A DNA stretch of 38,607 bases from Sulfurimonas sp. (GCA_027064045.1 JAMOQK010000052.1:1-38607); one strand, 5' to 3'; shown: positions 1-8,842, numbered from the stretch's first letter. The notes: generated from the letters alone by a model not told the origin. Numbers and translations: made by a program.

Positions 1-2173
1 CCATAGTTTTTAAGTTTTGTATGATTTTATTTTCGTTTTCAAGTCTTAAATCTTTATACTTAAAGAATTCTATAGAATTTTTTATACTATCATGTACAGT
101 TTTGTGAGGAGTTTTTATAGATTTATAAGCTGTTGTATTTCCAAAACGCTCTTTGGCTACACCATTGTACCACTTACCTAGTCTACACTCTTCGTGGTTA
201 ATGATGTTCTCTGGAACATCACCTGCTACAATAATATCATAAGCATTTGCTTTGTATATGATGTGGTCAATTATGGCTAAGAGAACAAAAACTTTATTGC
301 TCATCATGTCTATATCTTGAGCCATAAGTGTTGCCTCGGTGTTTAAACCACCCATAGTGGAGTTGAAATCATCAACTGAAGATGAAACTTCATCTGCAAG
401 TGTTGTCATAGTCTCTGATTTGTCTAAAATGGTACTTGATTCTTGTTTCATGGAGTTTATAGATATGGTTATCTCGCTGGTTGCTTTTTGTGTTCTTTCA
501 GCTAGTTTTCTTACTTCATCCGCAACTACTGCAAAACCTCGACCATGTTCACCAGCACGGGCTGCTTCTATGGCAGCATTAAGAGCTAGAAGGTTTGTTT
601 GTTCTGCTATATCTTTGATAAGGTCAACTATGGATGTTATCTCGTTGGTTTTATCGTTTAGACCCTCTATGGACATATTGCTATCGTTGATTTGTTCAAC
701 TAAAACTTGTAATTTTTCTAAAATATTTTCCACTTCATTCATGGAATTATTTGCAGTGGAAGCTGTATTTTGTGTTGTTTGTTGAACATTATCTAACTCT
801 TCTATGACACCGGTCATCTCCTTTTGTATGAGACCCAAACCATCTCCTACACTACCTATAGATCGTACATTTGCACTGAAGTTAATAAGCTGTTGTTTTT
901 CATGTGCTTCATTCATCGCTTTTATACCACTTTGAACACTGTGTATAGCTTCAGCAAAATCTCCATGCAATCCATTGTCATTTAAATCATAGCTAAAATC
1001 TCCCTTGGCTGCTTTATGAACGGAAGTATTTATCCTAGATGTTAAGTCTTTTATAAGATTTACAAGTGTCGCAAGGAAATTTGTAATCTCATCCATCTCA
1101 TTTCTAGCAACTGTTCGTCTGTCTATGGCTATAGATAGATCACCTTCTGTTGTTATATGATTCATGATGTCTTTAAACCTGACTATAGAGTTTGTGATAC
1201 TTTGTGATACATCTCTTGATAAGTACAGAATAAAGCAAAGAATAAGAATTGAAAAACTAATTACGATTAACAATAATGTAAACGAAGCATCAAGTATTTC
1301 ATTTGCTTCATTTATAATATGTTTGGCTAGATTATCTTCAAATTCTTTTAATTTATTAATCTTTCTAGTAATTGTTTGAAACCATACAGTTGGATTTACT
1401 CCAAAACCATTATCTTTTGAGTTTGCAATTTTTCTATACCTATCTACTTGTGCAAAAGAGTTGTCCTTTTCTATGTTCTTATACATCTCTTGTACATTTT
1501 TTTCAGCAGTACAAAGGAGAAGGTTTGTAAGCACTTTTTGTTCAGAAACAAGAGATGCGTATTTTGCAGCTGTTGCTCTTGTAAACTTGTCTTTTGCAAA
1601 AACTCCAGATAGCACAGCTCTTTCAACTCCTGCTCGTTCTTTTGAACTTATAAAGACAACAAGACTCAAGAAATTAGTTTTTAAACGATAGTTTGTCGGA
1701 ATAGTTGAAAAATATGAGATTGTGTCTATAATCTTTTTATTTAAAGATGTGTAAAATGTTAGTACATCTTTTGTTGGTATAGTTTGTGCCTTTACTTTTG
1801 CTCTTATAGCTGGTATAGAGTTTAAATCTATATGTTGTAAAAAATATTTTGTTGTCTTGGAAGGGTGTGAAGATACAAAAGTTTTTAGTTCATTTATCTT
1901 AGTATCTGTTGAGGAGTGTTGTTGAAGTAAAATATCTTCAAATTTAGTTCCCTTTGACTCTAGAAAACCAGCACTGGCACCTCTTTCTTTTTGAAGTTCA
2001 TGTAAAACAGCACTCATCTTGACTGAAAGCTCAATCAAAGAAGTTGTTTTTTTAATGTTTGAATATTTCTGATAGGTTTCGTAGGTTAACTTGCTTGAAA
2101 ATGCAAAGATAACCCCCAAAACTACGATACTTAGAAATAAAAGTTTTTGCTTTATAGTCATATTGTTTAACAT
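1..2173 (-). CDS. Methyl-accepting chemotaxis protein, NIT-HAMP-MCP-CZB (3' end cut by window edge)
   Basis: Transmembrane chemoreceptor that would signal to CheA/CheW. The reverse-strand frame is open from ATG at 2173 to the window edge (724 codons, no stop seen). Residues 11-27 form a membrane anchor. The periplasmic part has the NIT (nitrate/nitrite-sensing) hallmarks KERGASAGF (62-70) and a second [16 protein letters not shown] block. A second membrane segment lies near 300-322, followed by HAMP-like sequence. The signalling hairpin tip reads [20 protein letters not shown] (about 523-542). The C-terminus carries a chemoreceptor zinc-binding (CZB) pattern: [10 protein letters not shown], then [12 protein letters not shown] and HKTVH. 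An AAGGATG ribosome site precedes the ATG. NIT domains are known nitrate/nitrite sensors; the ligand here is inferred. Confidence 0.93.
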   Translation of the reverse strand, partial: MLNNMTIKQKLLFLSIVVLGVIFAFSSKLTYETYQKYSNIKKTTSLIELSVKMSAVLHELQKERGASAGFLESKGTKFEDILLQQHSSTDTKINELKTFVSSHPSKTTKYFLQHIDLNSIPAIRAKVKAQTIPTKDVLTFYTSLNKKIIDTISYFSTIPTNYRLKTNFLSLVVFISSKERAGVERAVLSGVFAKDKFTRATAAKYASLVSEQKVLTNLLLCTAEKNVQEMYKNIEKDNSFAQVDRYRKIANSKDNGFGVNPTVWFQTITRKINKLKEFEDNLAKHIINEANEILDASFTLLLIVISFSILILCFILYLSRDVSQSITNSIVRFKDIMNHITTEGDLSIAIDRRTVARNEMDEITNFLATLVNLIKDLTSRINTSVHKAAKGDFSYDLNDNGLHGDFAEAIHSVQSGIKAMNEAHEKQQLINFSANVRSIGSVGDGLGLIQKEMTGVIEELDNVQQTTQNTASTANNSMNEVENILEKLQVLVEQINDSNMSIEGLNDKTNEITSIVDLIKDIAEQTNLLALNAAIEAARAGEHGRGFAVVADEVRKLAERTQKATSEITISINSMKQESSTILDKSETMTTLADEVSSSVDDFNSTMGGLNTEATLMAQDIDMMSNKVFVLLAIIDHIIYKANAYDIIVAGDVPENIINHEECRLGKWYNGVAKERFGNTTAYKSIKTPHKTVHDSIKNSIEFFKYKDLRLENENKIIQNLKTM

Positions 2174-2203
2174 TTACACCATCCTTTTCAAATATTTTGC
2201 ATC

Positions 2204-2222
2204 ATTGTAACAAAATTATACT
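2204..2222. promoter_or_regulatory. Divergent -10 elements for the chemoreceptor (-) and the acetyltransferase-pta-ackA operon (+)
   Basis: The 61-base gap between the divergent genes holds TACAAT on the minus strand (2204-2209), 31 bases before the chemoreceptor start, and TATACT on the plus strand (2217-2222), 12 bases before the acetyltransferase ATG. No clear -35 hexamers are seen, which is usual for sigma-70 promoters in Campylobacterota. Assignment is by sequence match only. Confidence 0.45.
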
Positions 2223-2234
2223 AAAATACAAACT

Positions 2235-2645
2235 ATGCAAATAAGAGAATTGAATTTGAAAGAGTTGGAGAGTATATATTGTGTATTATCTCAACTATAT
2301 GTATCTTTGTCATATGATGAATTTGAAGATTTAGTATATGATATGAGACATGTAGATTATAAGATGTTTGGTATAATGAACGGAGAGATATTGATAACCT
2401 ATGCTGGGGTGGTGATTGGTACGAATTTTTATCATAAAAGGCATTTGGTGGTTTTTGATTTTATAACAGATGAAAAATATGAAGCAGATAGATATGGGAT
2501 TATGATGCTTGATTATCTCAAAGATTATGCAAAAATGGCAATGTGTGAAAAAATAGTTATTCAAAACTATTTTTCTAAAAATGATGAAGTTTATAAAAAG
2601 AATGGATTTGAAAAACTAAATGGGGAGTTTGTAAAAACAATATGA
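2235..2645 (+). CDS. GNAT-like N-acetyltransferase, first gene of the pta-ackA operon
   Basis: Small protein of 136 residues with a GNAT-type layout: N-terminal beta/alpha region, then DRYGIMMLDYLKDYAKM (about 88-104), which resembles the acetyl-CoA-binding motif A helix, and a C-terminal VYKKNGFEKL, the typical YxKxGF element of the fold. Its stop overlaps the pta start by four bases (ATGA), so translation is probably coupled. No Shine-Dalgarno sequence precedes the ATG, and the nearest -10 lies only 12 bases upstream, so the mRNA may be almost leaderless. The substrate cannot be told from sequence; an acetyl-CoA-using enzyme beside the acetyl-CoA/acetate node is suggestive only. Confidence 0.75.
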   Translation: MQIRELNLKELESIYCVLSQLYVSLSYDEFEDLVYDMRHVDYKMFGIMNGEILITYAGVVIGTNFYHKRHLVVFDFITDEKYEADRYGIMMLDYLKDYAKMAMCEKIVIQNYFSKNDEVYKKNGFEKLNGEFVKTI

Positions 2646-4726
2646 AGATAAAATCACTGTATATATCGGCTCAGGAAAAAAATGCTGGAGCTTTGTTTGT
2701 ATCTATGGGGATGATGGAAATTTTAAAAAGAAATATCCATCGTGTTGCTTTTTTTCGTCCTGTAATAGTTAAAAAAGATGTTATAGATAAAGATATTAGC
2801 TTTATACTGCAAAGATATAATCTTGATATGGACTATGAAGACGCTTATGGTTTTGATGTAGAATATGTTGAAACAATGATAGCTTCCAACCGTATAAATG
2901 AGCTTATAAATGAGCTTATAATAAAGTTTAAAAAACTTGAAAAAGAGTATGATTTTGTACTTTGTGAGGGGATTCTTCATTCATATCTTATCCCAACTAT
3001 TAATTATGATTTAAATCTAAAAATAGCTCAAAATTTTGGTTCGTCCTATATAGATATTATCAATGCCAAGGGTTCAAATGCTCAAGAGATTTATGAAGAG
3101 ATTTTAATAGAAAATAAAAATACTTTAAACGAGGGATGTTCCCATTTTGCAACTTTTGTAAACAGATTGGATGATGAGATATATGATGAATTAAAAGATA
3201 AGCTATCTGGATATAAATATACAACTTATCTTTTTAAAGAGCTAGATGAATTAAACAGACCAACTATTGAAGATGTTATGGAGAGTTTAGATGTCACTCC
3301 TGTTTTGATTAGTAAAGATGATCATACAAGAATTATCAGAAATATAAAAGTCGCTGCATTGTCTTTAGATAATTTTTTAGAACATATAGAAGAAGATGAT
3401 TTTATTATTGTTCCAGCTGACCGTTCAGATATAATTATTGGGCTATTAGGTTCATTTTACTCTAGTGAATATCCAAATATAGCAGGGATAATTTTTCCGT
3501 TCAATATGAGACCTCATAAAAATATACGCAAACTACTTAAAGGAATAAATTCTCTAAATGCTCCAATACTTTCAATAGATGGTGATACATATCAAACAGC
3601 TAATGCTCTTATGAAAGTTCATGCTCAGCTAAGGATAAACAGTACAAGAAAAATAGCACTTGCTTTAGGGCTTTTTCATTCAAATGTAGATGTTCAAAAT
3701 GTGGAAAAACGGATACTTAGCGATATAAAAAGTGAAATCATGACACCAATGATGTTTGAGTATAAACTTTTTGATATGGCAAATGCAAACAGAAAAACGA
3801 TAGTATTACCAGAGAGTAGTGATGAGAGAGTTTTAAGAGCAGCCGAGATTATTCTTCGTCGTAAAATAGCAAATATTATTTTATTGTCGGATGAAATTAA
3901 ATTAAAAAATAGATATTTAAGATTAGGGCTTAATTTAAGTGATGCTACTGTTATAGACCCTTGTAAATCAGAACTTATGGATAAATTTGTAGATACTTTT
4001 TATGAACTTAGAAAAAGTAAAGGATTGTCTTTAGAAGGGGCAAAAGATGCTATGTTGCATGTTAATTATTTTGCAACAATGATGGTTCACTTGGGTTATG
4101 CCGATGGTATGGTTAGTGGGGCTATACATTCAACAGGTGATACTATTAGACCAGCTCTTCAAATCATTAAAACATTACCATCTATCTCTATCGTTTCAAG
4201 TGTATTTTTTATGTGTTTGAAAACTAAAGTTTTAGTTTATGGAGATTGTGCAGTAAATCAATCTCCAAATTCTGAAGAATTAGCTCAAATAGCATTGTCT
4301 TCAGCAAATACAGCAAAATCTTTTGGCATTGAACCTAAGGTGGCTATGCTTTCATATTCAACAGGTGAGAGTGGAAGTGGTGCTGATGTTGACAAAGTTA
4401 GAAAAGCAACAAAAATTGTTAAGCAACTTGATCCAGATTTACCTGTAGAAGGACCCATACAGTATGATGCCGCTGTTAATAAAACTGTAGCTAAAACAAA
4501 ATTGCCTGATTCAAAAGTAGCTGGAGAGGCAAATGTATTTATATTTCCTGATTTAAATACAGGTAACAATACTTATAAAGCAGTTCAAAGATCAAGCAAT
4601 GCTATCGCTATAGGACCTATATTGCAAGGTTTAAATAAGCCTATAAATGATTTGAGTCGAGGTTGTTTGGTGGAAGATATTGTAAATACAATAGCTATTA
4701 CAGCTATACAAGCAGGGAGAAAATAA
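2642..4726 (+). CDS. pta: Phosphate acetyltransferase (long form with N-terminal regulatory domains)
   Basis: Converts acetyl-CoA and phosphate to acetyl phosphate and CoA. At 694 residues it matches the long E. coli-type Pta: an N-terminal P-loop-like/BioD-like domain (about 1-200, with the P-loop replaced by SAQEKNAGALFVSMG), a DRTGG domain (about 210-320) and the catalytic PTA_PTB domain (about 375-690). Catalytic-domain motifs are LPESSDERVLRAAEI, DGMVSGAIHSTGDTIRPAL and SYSTGESGSGADVDKVR. The start overlaps the preceding stop (ATGA) and the stop overlaps the ackA start (TAATG), so three genes form one coupled operon. Confidence 0.97.
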   Translation: MKIKSLYISAQEKNAGALFVSMGMMEILKRNIHRVAFFRPVIVKKDVIDKDISFILQRYNLDMDYEDAYGFDVEYVETMIASNRINELINELIIKFKKLEKEYDFVLCEGILHSYLIPTINYDLNLKIAQNFGSSYIDIINAKGSNAQEIYEEILIENKNTLNEGCSHFATFVNRLDDEIYDELKDKLSGYKYTTYLFKELDELNRPTIEDVMESLDVTPVLISKDDHTRIIRNIKVAALSLDNFLEHIEEDDFIIVPADRSDIIIGLLGSFYSSEYPNIAGIIFPFNMRPHKNIRKLLKGINSLNAPILSIDGDTYQTANALMKVHAQLRINSTRKIALALGLFHSNVDVQNVEKRILSDIKSEIMTPMMFEYKLFDMANANRKTIVLPESSDERVLRAAEIILRRKIANIILLSDEIKLKNRYLRLGLNLSDATVIDPCKSELMDKFVDTFYELRKSKGLSLEGAKDAMLHVNYFATMMVHLGYADGMVSGAIHSTGDTIRPALQIIKTLPSISIVSSVFFMCLKTKVLVYGDCAVNQSPNSEELAQIALSSANTAKSFGIEPKVAMLSYSTGESGSGADVDKVRKATKIVKQLDPDLPVEGPIQYDAAVNKTVAKTKLPDSKVAGEANVFIFPDLNTGNNTYKAVQRSSNAIAIGPILQGLNKPINDLSRGCLVEDIVNTIAITAIQAGRK

Positions 4727-5766
4727 TGCAAATAGCTGTTATAAATTCTGGAAGTTCATCATTGAAATTTAAAGTTTTTGATATGCAGACAAAAGAGGTT
4801 TTAAAATCTGTTTTGATCGAACATATCGGAGAAAATGGTTCAAATGTAAAAAATCATCACGAAGCTTTACAAAGTATAGATATAGATTTTAATCAACTTT
4901 CGGCGATAGGTCATAGAGTTGTCCATGGAGGGGAGGAGTTTCACAGTTCAACTATGATTAATGATATAGTTATCTCTAAGATAAAAGAGCTTAGCTCATT
5001 AGCACCACTTCATAATCCAGCTAATTTAGAAGGAATTTTAGTTGCAAAAGATAAAATACCAAATATCCCACAAATAGCAGTTTTTGATACAGCATTTCAT
5101 TTCCACATGCCAAAAGAGGCTTATATGTACGCTTTGCCTTATGAGATGTATGAAAAATATAAGATAAGAAGGTATGGATTTCATGGAACTTCACACTCTT
5201 ATATCTCTAAAGAAGCTGCAAAGGTTTTAGGTAAAGATATAAAAGATATAAATCTGATAACGCTACATCTTGGAAATGGAGCAAGTGCTTGTGCCATAGA
5301 ACAAGGTATAAGCATTGATACTTCTATGGGATTTACTCCATTAGAGGGGCTAATTATGGGAAGTAGAAGTGGGGACATAGATCCTGCTATTGTACTTTAC
5401 ATGCAAAGAGAGTTAAATATGAGTATAGATGAGGTTGATAAAACTTTAAATAAAAAATCTGGACTTATTGGGATATGTGGTGAAAATGATGTAAGGAAGA
5501 TAGTAGAGTCTCAAAATGAAAAAGCAAAACTAGCATTAAAAATGATGATAAGAAGGATAAAAAAATATATAGGTTCTTATTTTGCACTACTTGGGCATGT
5601 GGATGCTATAGTTTTTAGTGGTGGTATAGGTGAAAATTCTAAATACATTAGAGAAAAAGTTTTACAAAATCTTGGATTTGATACAAAAGTTTTAGTTATA
5701 AAAACAGATGAAGAGTTAGAAATAGCAAATGAATGCTTGGGAGTTTTAAAAAATCATAGGCTGTAA
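4726..5766 (+). CDS. ackA: Acetate kinase (compact form)
   Basis: Interconverts acetyl phosphate/ADP and acetate/ATP, completing the Pta-AckA pathway. Start chosen at ATG 4726, which overlaps the pta stop as TAATG; an upstream in-frame ATG at 4663 lies inside pta and is unlikely. Family motifs present: AVINSGSSSLKFKVF at the N-terminus (NxGSSS phosphate motif), GHRVVHGG, PLHNPAN, FDTAFH, RRYGFHGTSH, HLGNGAS and FSGGIGENS. At 346 residues it is about 50 shorter than the roughly 400 usual for AckA; most of the shortening is in the N-terminal region between the NSGSSS and GHRVVHGG motifs. All recognisable catalytic motifs remain. Confidence 0.95.
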   Translation: MQIAVINSGSSSLKFKVFDMQTKEVLKSVLIEHIGENGSNVKNHHEALQSIDIDFNQLSAIGHRVVHGGEEFHSSTMINDIVISKIKELSSLAPLHNPANLEGILVAKDKIPNIPQIAVFDTAFHFHMPKEAYMYALPYEMYEKYKIRRYGFHGTSHSYISKEAAKVLGKDIKDINLITLHLGNGASACAIEQGISIDTSMGFTPLEGLIMGSRSGDIDPAIVLYMQRELNMSIDEVDKTLNKKSGLIGICGENDVRKIVESQNEKAKLALKMMIRRIKKYIGSYFALLGHVDAIVFSGGIGENSKYIREKVLQNLGFDTKVLVIKTDEELEIANECLGVLKNHRL

Positions 5767-5778
5767 AAAGCCTATGAT
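5747..5778 (-). terminator. Intrinsic terminator of the cold-shock gene
   Basis: A 10-base inverted repeat (ATCATAGGCT at 5753-5762 and AGCCTATGAT at 5769-5778) with a 6-base loop. On the minus strand the stem is followed by a run of T (5748-5753), so it ends csp transcription. It lies across the ackA stop codon, so it may also shield the 3' end of the ackA mRNA. A second AT-rich hairpin (5787-5804) covers the csp stop codon. Confidence 0.75.
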
Positions 5779-5796
5779 GAAGTAATCACTTTAAGA

Positions 5797-6015
5797 TTAA
5801 AGTGGAGTTACATTTTCAGCTTGAGGGCCTTTTTGACCTTCGCCAACTTCGAAAGTAACTTTTTGACCTTCAGCTAAAGAAACACGACCGTGTCCTGGGT
5901 TGTTAACTTGACGGAAATGTACGAATACATCTTTCCCACCGTTGTCTTGTTGAATGAAACCATAACCTTTTTCTTCGTTAAACCATTTAACTGAACCGTC
6001 TAATAATTCTGCCAT
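5797..6015 (-). CDS. csp: Cold-shock domain protein (CspA family)
   Basis: 72-residue single-stranded nucleic-acid-binding OB-fold protein, probably an RNA chaperone. It has the RNP1 motif KGYGFI and RNP2-like DVFVHF, starts [12 protein letters not shown] as in the family, and ends with [12 protein letters not shown], the usual CspA-like tail. AAAGG precedes the ATG. It is transcribed alone, convergent with ackA. The 5' leader appears long (about 130 bases) and contains two inverted repeats, as in cold-regulated csp mRNAs. Confidence 0.96.
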   Translation of the reverse strand: MAELLDGSVKWFNEEKGYGFIQQDNGGKDVFVHFRQVNNPGHGRVSLAEGQKVTFEVGEGQKGPQAENVTPL

Positions 6016-6041
6016 TGCAATACCTTTGTATATAAAAATTT

Positions 6042-6180
6042 CACTTCATAAGAAGTGGAGTCAAAAATTTGGAGAGTCTTTAGGTAACAATTTAGCAAGA
6101 TTACAAAATTACACACTAAAGATGAATTCACACCTCATCTTTCATCGGTAGAAGTATACCTGAATTATTCAATAAATCAA
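6042..6180 (-). promoter_or_regulatory. csp: csp promoter and structured leader
   Basis: On the minus strand TTGATT (6175-6180), a 16-base spacer and TATACT (6153-6158) give a good sigma-70 promoter. Downstream the leader holds two perfect inverted repeats: AAAGATGA/TCATCTTT (6118-6125 and 6135-6142, 9-base loop) and CACTTC/GAAGTG (6042-6047 and 6052-6057, 4-base loop). Known cspA genes use long structured leaders as temperature sensors; such a role here is inferred. Confidence 0.55.
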
Positions 6181-6224
6181 AATTTTGTCGATATAGTTAC
6201 ATTAAACTTTTAAAAGGATTTATA

Positions 6225-6767
6225 ATGAAAGTGTCTTCAAATATGCAAAATATCGCTCCTATGGGGGCTTCAAGTGGTACAAAAACTGTTTTTACAGAAA
6301 AATTAACAAAAGATGAAATAGCTGATTTAAAAGAGCAAGTTAAGAAAAATACACAGGTTTTTACTTTTGATTCTACTTCTATCCAAAAAAATCTTTTATC
6401 TTCAGAAGATAATTTTACAAAAAATTATGAAGAATTTCAATCATTTTTGGATGATATTGGTTACAATGGAAAACCTATAGCTGAATTATCGCAAGATGAG
6501 GCTAGTGAACTTGTTAGTGAAGATGGTATTTTTGGGGTAGATCAAACATCCCAAAGGATTGCTGATTTTGTTATAAATGGTGCAGGTGGTGATGAAGATA
6601 TGCTTAGAGCTGGTCGTGAAGGGATGCTTAAAGGTTTTAAAGATGCTGAAGATATGTGGGGTGGTAAACTTCCAGATATTTCGCAAGAAACTATGAAAAA
6701 AGCTACAGAGCTGGTTGATAAAGCGATGTCAGATTTGGGTTATTCAATCATAGATAAGGAAGTATAG
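6225..6767 (+). CDS. Conserved protein of unknown function (possibly DUF5610-like)
   Basis: 180 residues, hydrophilic, no signal peptide or membrane segment. The C-terminal half reads RIADFVINGAGGDEDM, then GREGMLKGFKDAEDMWGG, then LPDISQETMKKATELVDKA. This repeated pattern of a GG-D-x-x-x-L block, a G-F-x-x-A helix and an LPDIS-x-x-T-helix resembles DUF5610-type proteins found across Campylobacterota and other proteobacteria; I make this link from memory and it is tentative. The start has AAAAGGAT six bases upstream. The S4 gene begins directly at its stop codon, so the two are co-translated. The biochemical function is unknown. Confidence 0.7.
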   Translation: MKVSSNMQNIAPMGASSGTKTVFTEKLTKDEIADLKEQVKKNTQVFTFDSTSIQKNLLSSEDNFTKNYEEFQSFLDDIGYNGKPIAELSQDEASELVSEDGIFGVDQTSQRIADFVINGAGGDEDMLRAGREGMLKGFKDAEDMWGGKLPDISQETMKKATELVDKAMSDLGYSIIDKEV

Positions 6768-6971
6768 TTGAAATTTGAATTAAAAGATGACTATATAGAG
6801 TTATTTAAGTTACTTAAAGTTTTAGATTTGGTTGATAGTGGTGCTGAAGCAAAACTGATAGTTGCTGGTGGTCATGTTAAGAGAAATGGCGAACTTGAGA
6901 CCAGAAAAAGGGCTAAAATAGTTTCTGGTGATGTCATAGAATTGGCTGAAGTTATTATAGAAGTTTTTTAA
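6768..6971 (+). CDS. S4-domain RNA-binding protein (YbcJ-like)
   Basis: 67-residue single S4 domain: LFKLLKVLDLVDSGAEAKLIVAGGHVKRNGE is shared with the small YbcJ family of RNA-binding proteins, in which the G-x-V-x-x-N-G-x turn and basic residues (KRNGELETRKRAK) contact RNA. The start codon is TTG, placed immediately after the stop codon of the preceding gene, with AAGGA 7 bases upstream; no ATG or GTG is available in frame. The partner RNA is unknown. Confidence 0.88.
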   Translation: MKFELKDDYIELFKLLKVLDLVDSGAEAKLIVAGGHVKRNGELETRKRAKIVSGDVIELAEVIIEVF

Positions 6972-6979
6972 ATTCCAAT

Positions 6980-7001
6980 TAAAGCCCTTAAATAAGGGCT
7001 A
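6980..7001. terminator. Bidirectional terminator hairpin between convergent genes
   Basis: AGCCCTTA (6983-6990), two-base loop, TAAGGGCT (6993-7000). It sits between the S4 gene (+) and the DUF445 gene (-) and overlaps the DUF445 stop. On the minus strand it is followed by TTTAATT, on the plus strand by AAATC, so it fits better as a terminator for the minus-strand gene. Confidence 0.6.
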
Positions 7002-7709
7002 AATCAAGAAAGAAGAGATTAATCCAATAAGTCCTCCAAAGACTCCACCCCATACGACAAGCCAGTCTAGGTGTTCTTTTATTAGTTTTTGAACCATCTC
7101 TTTTACTATTTGTGGGGTTAGTTCATTTAGTCTTGTATCTATTACATTTTCTATTGATTTTAGCATGTCATTGTTTAGAGACGAGTTTTGTAGGTGGTTT
7201 TGAAGTGTTGCGTCAAAAGCTTCTGAATTTACTATCTTTATAACGGCATTTTTCATTTTTAGTGCAAATGGTTCCCTCAGTCCATCTAGGGCAGTTTCAC
7301 CTCCAAACATCCCAAGCATACCACCAAAAGAGGATTCCATTACTGTTTTACTTAGGGCATCAAAAGCAGGTGTAAAATCAGTTTCTTCTATGATGGGTTC
7401 TAAATTTATTTTTTTTTCTTCATTTGCAAAAAACTTTTCTAGTTGTTTTTTTGTAAAAAATTCACTCATCATTAGATTTTTAATAGCTTCTTTAAAAGCT
7501 TCAAATCTAGCAGGGATTACTCCTGAACCATAAAGCAAAGGTACTCTTTCAAATAGCATGTGGATAGCTAGTTGGTTTGTTATTGCACCCGATAATGCAA
7601 ATAAACCACTAAAGAGCAGTATCTCACTAATATCACTTTTAATTATAAAAGACAAGCCTACTAAAATAGTAGCAATTAGATTTGTTATGAAACTTTTATT
7701 TAATTTCAA
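6999..7709 (-). CDS. DUF445 family membrane protein
   Basis: 236 residues. Two N-terminal membrane segments (about 8-24 and 29-48) with the family signature SGLFALSGAITNQLAIHMLF, an amphipathic middle region with FFTKKQLEKFF and a C-terminal hydrophobic segment WLVVWGGVFGGLIGLISSFL (about 213-235). The C-terminal GGxxGxIxG helix is characteristic of DUF445 proteins, whose function is not established. GGAGAAT precedes the ATG. It is divergent from the 7746 gene with very little space between them. Confidence 0.85.
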   Translation of the reverse strand: MKLNKSFITNLIATILVGLSFIIKSDISEILLFSGLFALSGAITNQLAIHMLFERVPLLYGSGVIPARFEAFKEAIKNLMMSEFFTKKQLEKFFANEEKKINLEPIIEETDFTPAFDALSKTVMESSFGGMLGMFGGETALDGLREPFALKMKNAVIKIVNSEAFDATLQNHLQNSSLNNDMLKSIENVIDTRLNELTPQIVKEMVQKLIKEHLDWLVVWGGVFGGLIGLISSFLI

Positions 7710-7745
7710 TATAATTCTCCATATTTTTAAATGGAATTATACAAC

Positions 7746-8219
7746 ATGAAAGAAAAAAGTTATGAAATGTTTAAAAATTCAACTATTGATGAGATAGTTG
7801 ATGTTTTAGATGCAGAGTTACAAAAGAGAAATGAGTCCCCAATTTGGAAGTTAAAGGTAGTGCCTTTTTCAAGAGCAATTTTAAGTGTTTTAATACCATT
7901 GAGAGATGAAAAGATGCTTTTTACTCCTGAGGGAAATTTAGTAGAAGAGTTAACACCTGAATTGTTTTTTAGATGGAGTGATTTTGTTAGTTTGAAGAGT
8001 TTGGCTTTTACTATTCAAAAATCCAATGAAGCTAAAAAACTACTTAGAACTAAGTTAGATGATGCCACATGCCAAAGGTATAGATACATTAGTTTAACCC
8101 AACTTGGTGAGTATTTGTCTTCAAGCAATGTAAATCTTGATAATGAGCAGTTAGATTTTCCAATATCTACATATAATTTACATCAGGGTGTGAGTAATGT
8201 TATAAAATCACTTTTATGA
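7746..8219 (+). CDS. Hypothetical protein, unknown function
   Basis: About 157 residues, soluble, charged, without recognisable family motifs. Notable blocks are FKNSTIDEIVDVLDAELQKR, PFSRAILSVLIPLRDEKML, LTPELFFRWSDFVSLKSLAF and CQRYRYISLTQLGEYLSSSN. The start is uncertain: ATG 7746 has GGAATTA about 10 bases upstream and is preferred; ATG 7731 (five residues longer) lacks a ribosome site. The coding character is supported by full-length openness and normal amino-acid composition. No function is proposed. Confidence 0.75.
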   Translation: MKEKSYEMFKNSTIDEIVDVLDAELQKRNESPIWKLKVVPFSRAILSVLIPLRDEKMLFTPEGNLVEELTPELFFRWSDFVSLKSLAFTIQKSNEAKKLLRTKLDDATCQRYRYISLTQLGEYLSSSNVNLDNEQLDFPISTYNLHQGVSNVIKSLL

Positions 8220-8228
8220 TTTTTTTGA

Positions 8229-8234
8229 TACAAT
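8229..8234 (+). promoter_or_regulatory. Likely -10 element for the 8285 lipoprotein gene
   Basis: TACAAT preceded by a T-rich stretch (TTTTTTTGA), a typical Campylobacterota promoter shape, 50 bases before the lipoprotein ATG and just after the stop of the preceding gene. Confidence 0.4.
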
Positions 8235-8284
8235 ATGCCATTGTCTTTATGAGATGGCAATAACATATTTAAATAGGAGTTGTG

Positions 8285-8842
8285 ATGTTAAAAAATATGA
8301 AAGTATTGTTGTTGGGCTTAGTTGTTCTTTTTTCTGTTGTTGGTTGTGGTGGTGCTAAACCAGATACAGCTGTGGCGAGTGCTGTGAGTTCATCTGCAAA
8401 AACTGTATATATTAGTTCAAAAGCTAGGTATAATGGACCAATCGCTCAAAATATAAAATCAGAATGTACTATAGACGCTCAGGTTATGACATGGTTACAA
8501 AAATATGCTGCAAAACAAAACATAAATGTTGTGATGAATGGTAAGCCTAGTGCAAAGGATACAGTTCTTAAAATAGATATTGTAGATGCTCTTAGTTCAA
8601 GAGGGTTTGGTTATGGTGGACATAATAAATATATAGTTATCTCAGGGAAATTATATGAGGGTAAAAATTTAAAAGCATCATTTAAAGCTGCAAGAAGAAG
8701 TGGTGGTGGATATTTTGGAGAATACAGGAGTTCATGTAGTGTTCTTGGAAGTTGTGCTAAAACTCTTGGTAGAGATACAGCAACTTGGTTGTCTAATCCA
8801 ACTGATAAAGCAAAACTTGGTGATACTTACCTTATAAAATAA
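8285..8842 (+). CDS. Predicted lipoprotein, unknown function
   Basis: 185 residues. A lipoprotein signal peptide is clear: MLKNMK, hydrophobic core LLLGLVVLFSVV, lipobox VVGC with cysteine about 21. The mature part begins with a flexible A/S/K-rich stretch and includes VYISSKARYNGPIAQNIKSE, LKIDIVDALSSRGFGYGG and a glycine/serine-rich RRSGGGYFGEYRSSCSVLGS with two nearby cysteines that could form a disulfide. The ATG at 8285 is preferred over GTG 8282 because AGGAG ends five bases upstream of the ATG. It looks like a monocistronic unit with its own promoter and terminator. Function unknown. Confidence 0.85.
   Translation: MLKNMKVLLLGLVVLFSVVGCGGAKPDTAVASAVSSSAKTVYISSKARYNGPIAQNIKSECTIDAQVMTWLQKYAAKQNINVVMNGKPSAKDTVLKIDIVDALSSRGFGYGGHNKYIVISGKLYEGKNLKASFKAARRSGGGYFGEYRSSCSVLGSCAKTLGRDTATWLSNPTDKAKLGDTYLIK

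Noticed and set aside
339..785. 148-residue plus-strand open frame
   Set aside because: Antisense shadow of the chemoreceptor signalling domain; its serine/alanine-rich sequence mirrors the conserved MCP hairpin.
7558..7749. 63-residue plus-strand frame ending just past the 7731 ATG
   Set aside because: Antisense to DUF445 membrane helices, with no ribosome site; composition is that of a shadow.
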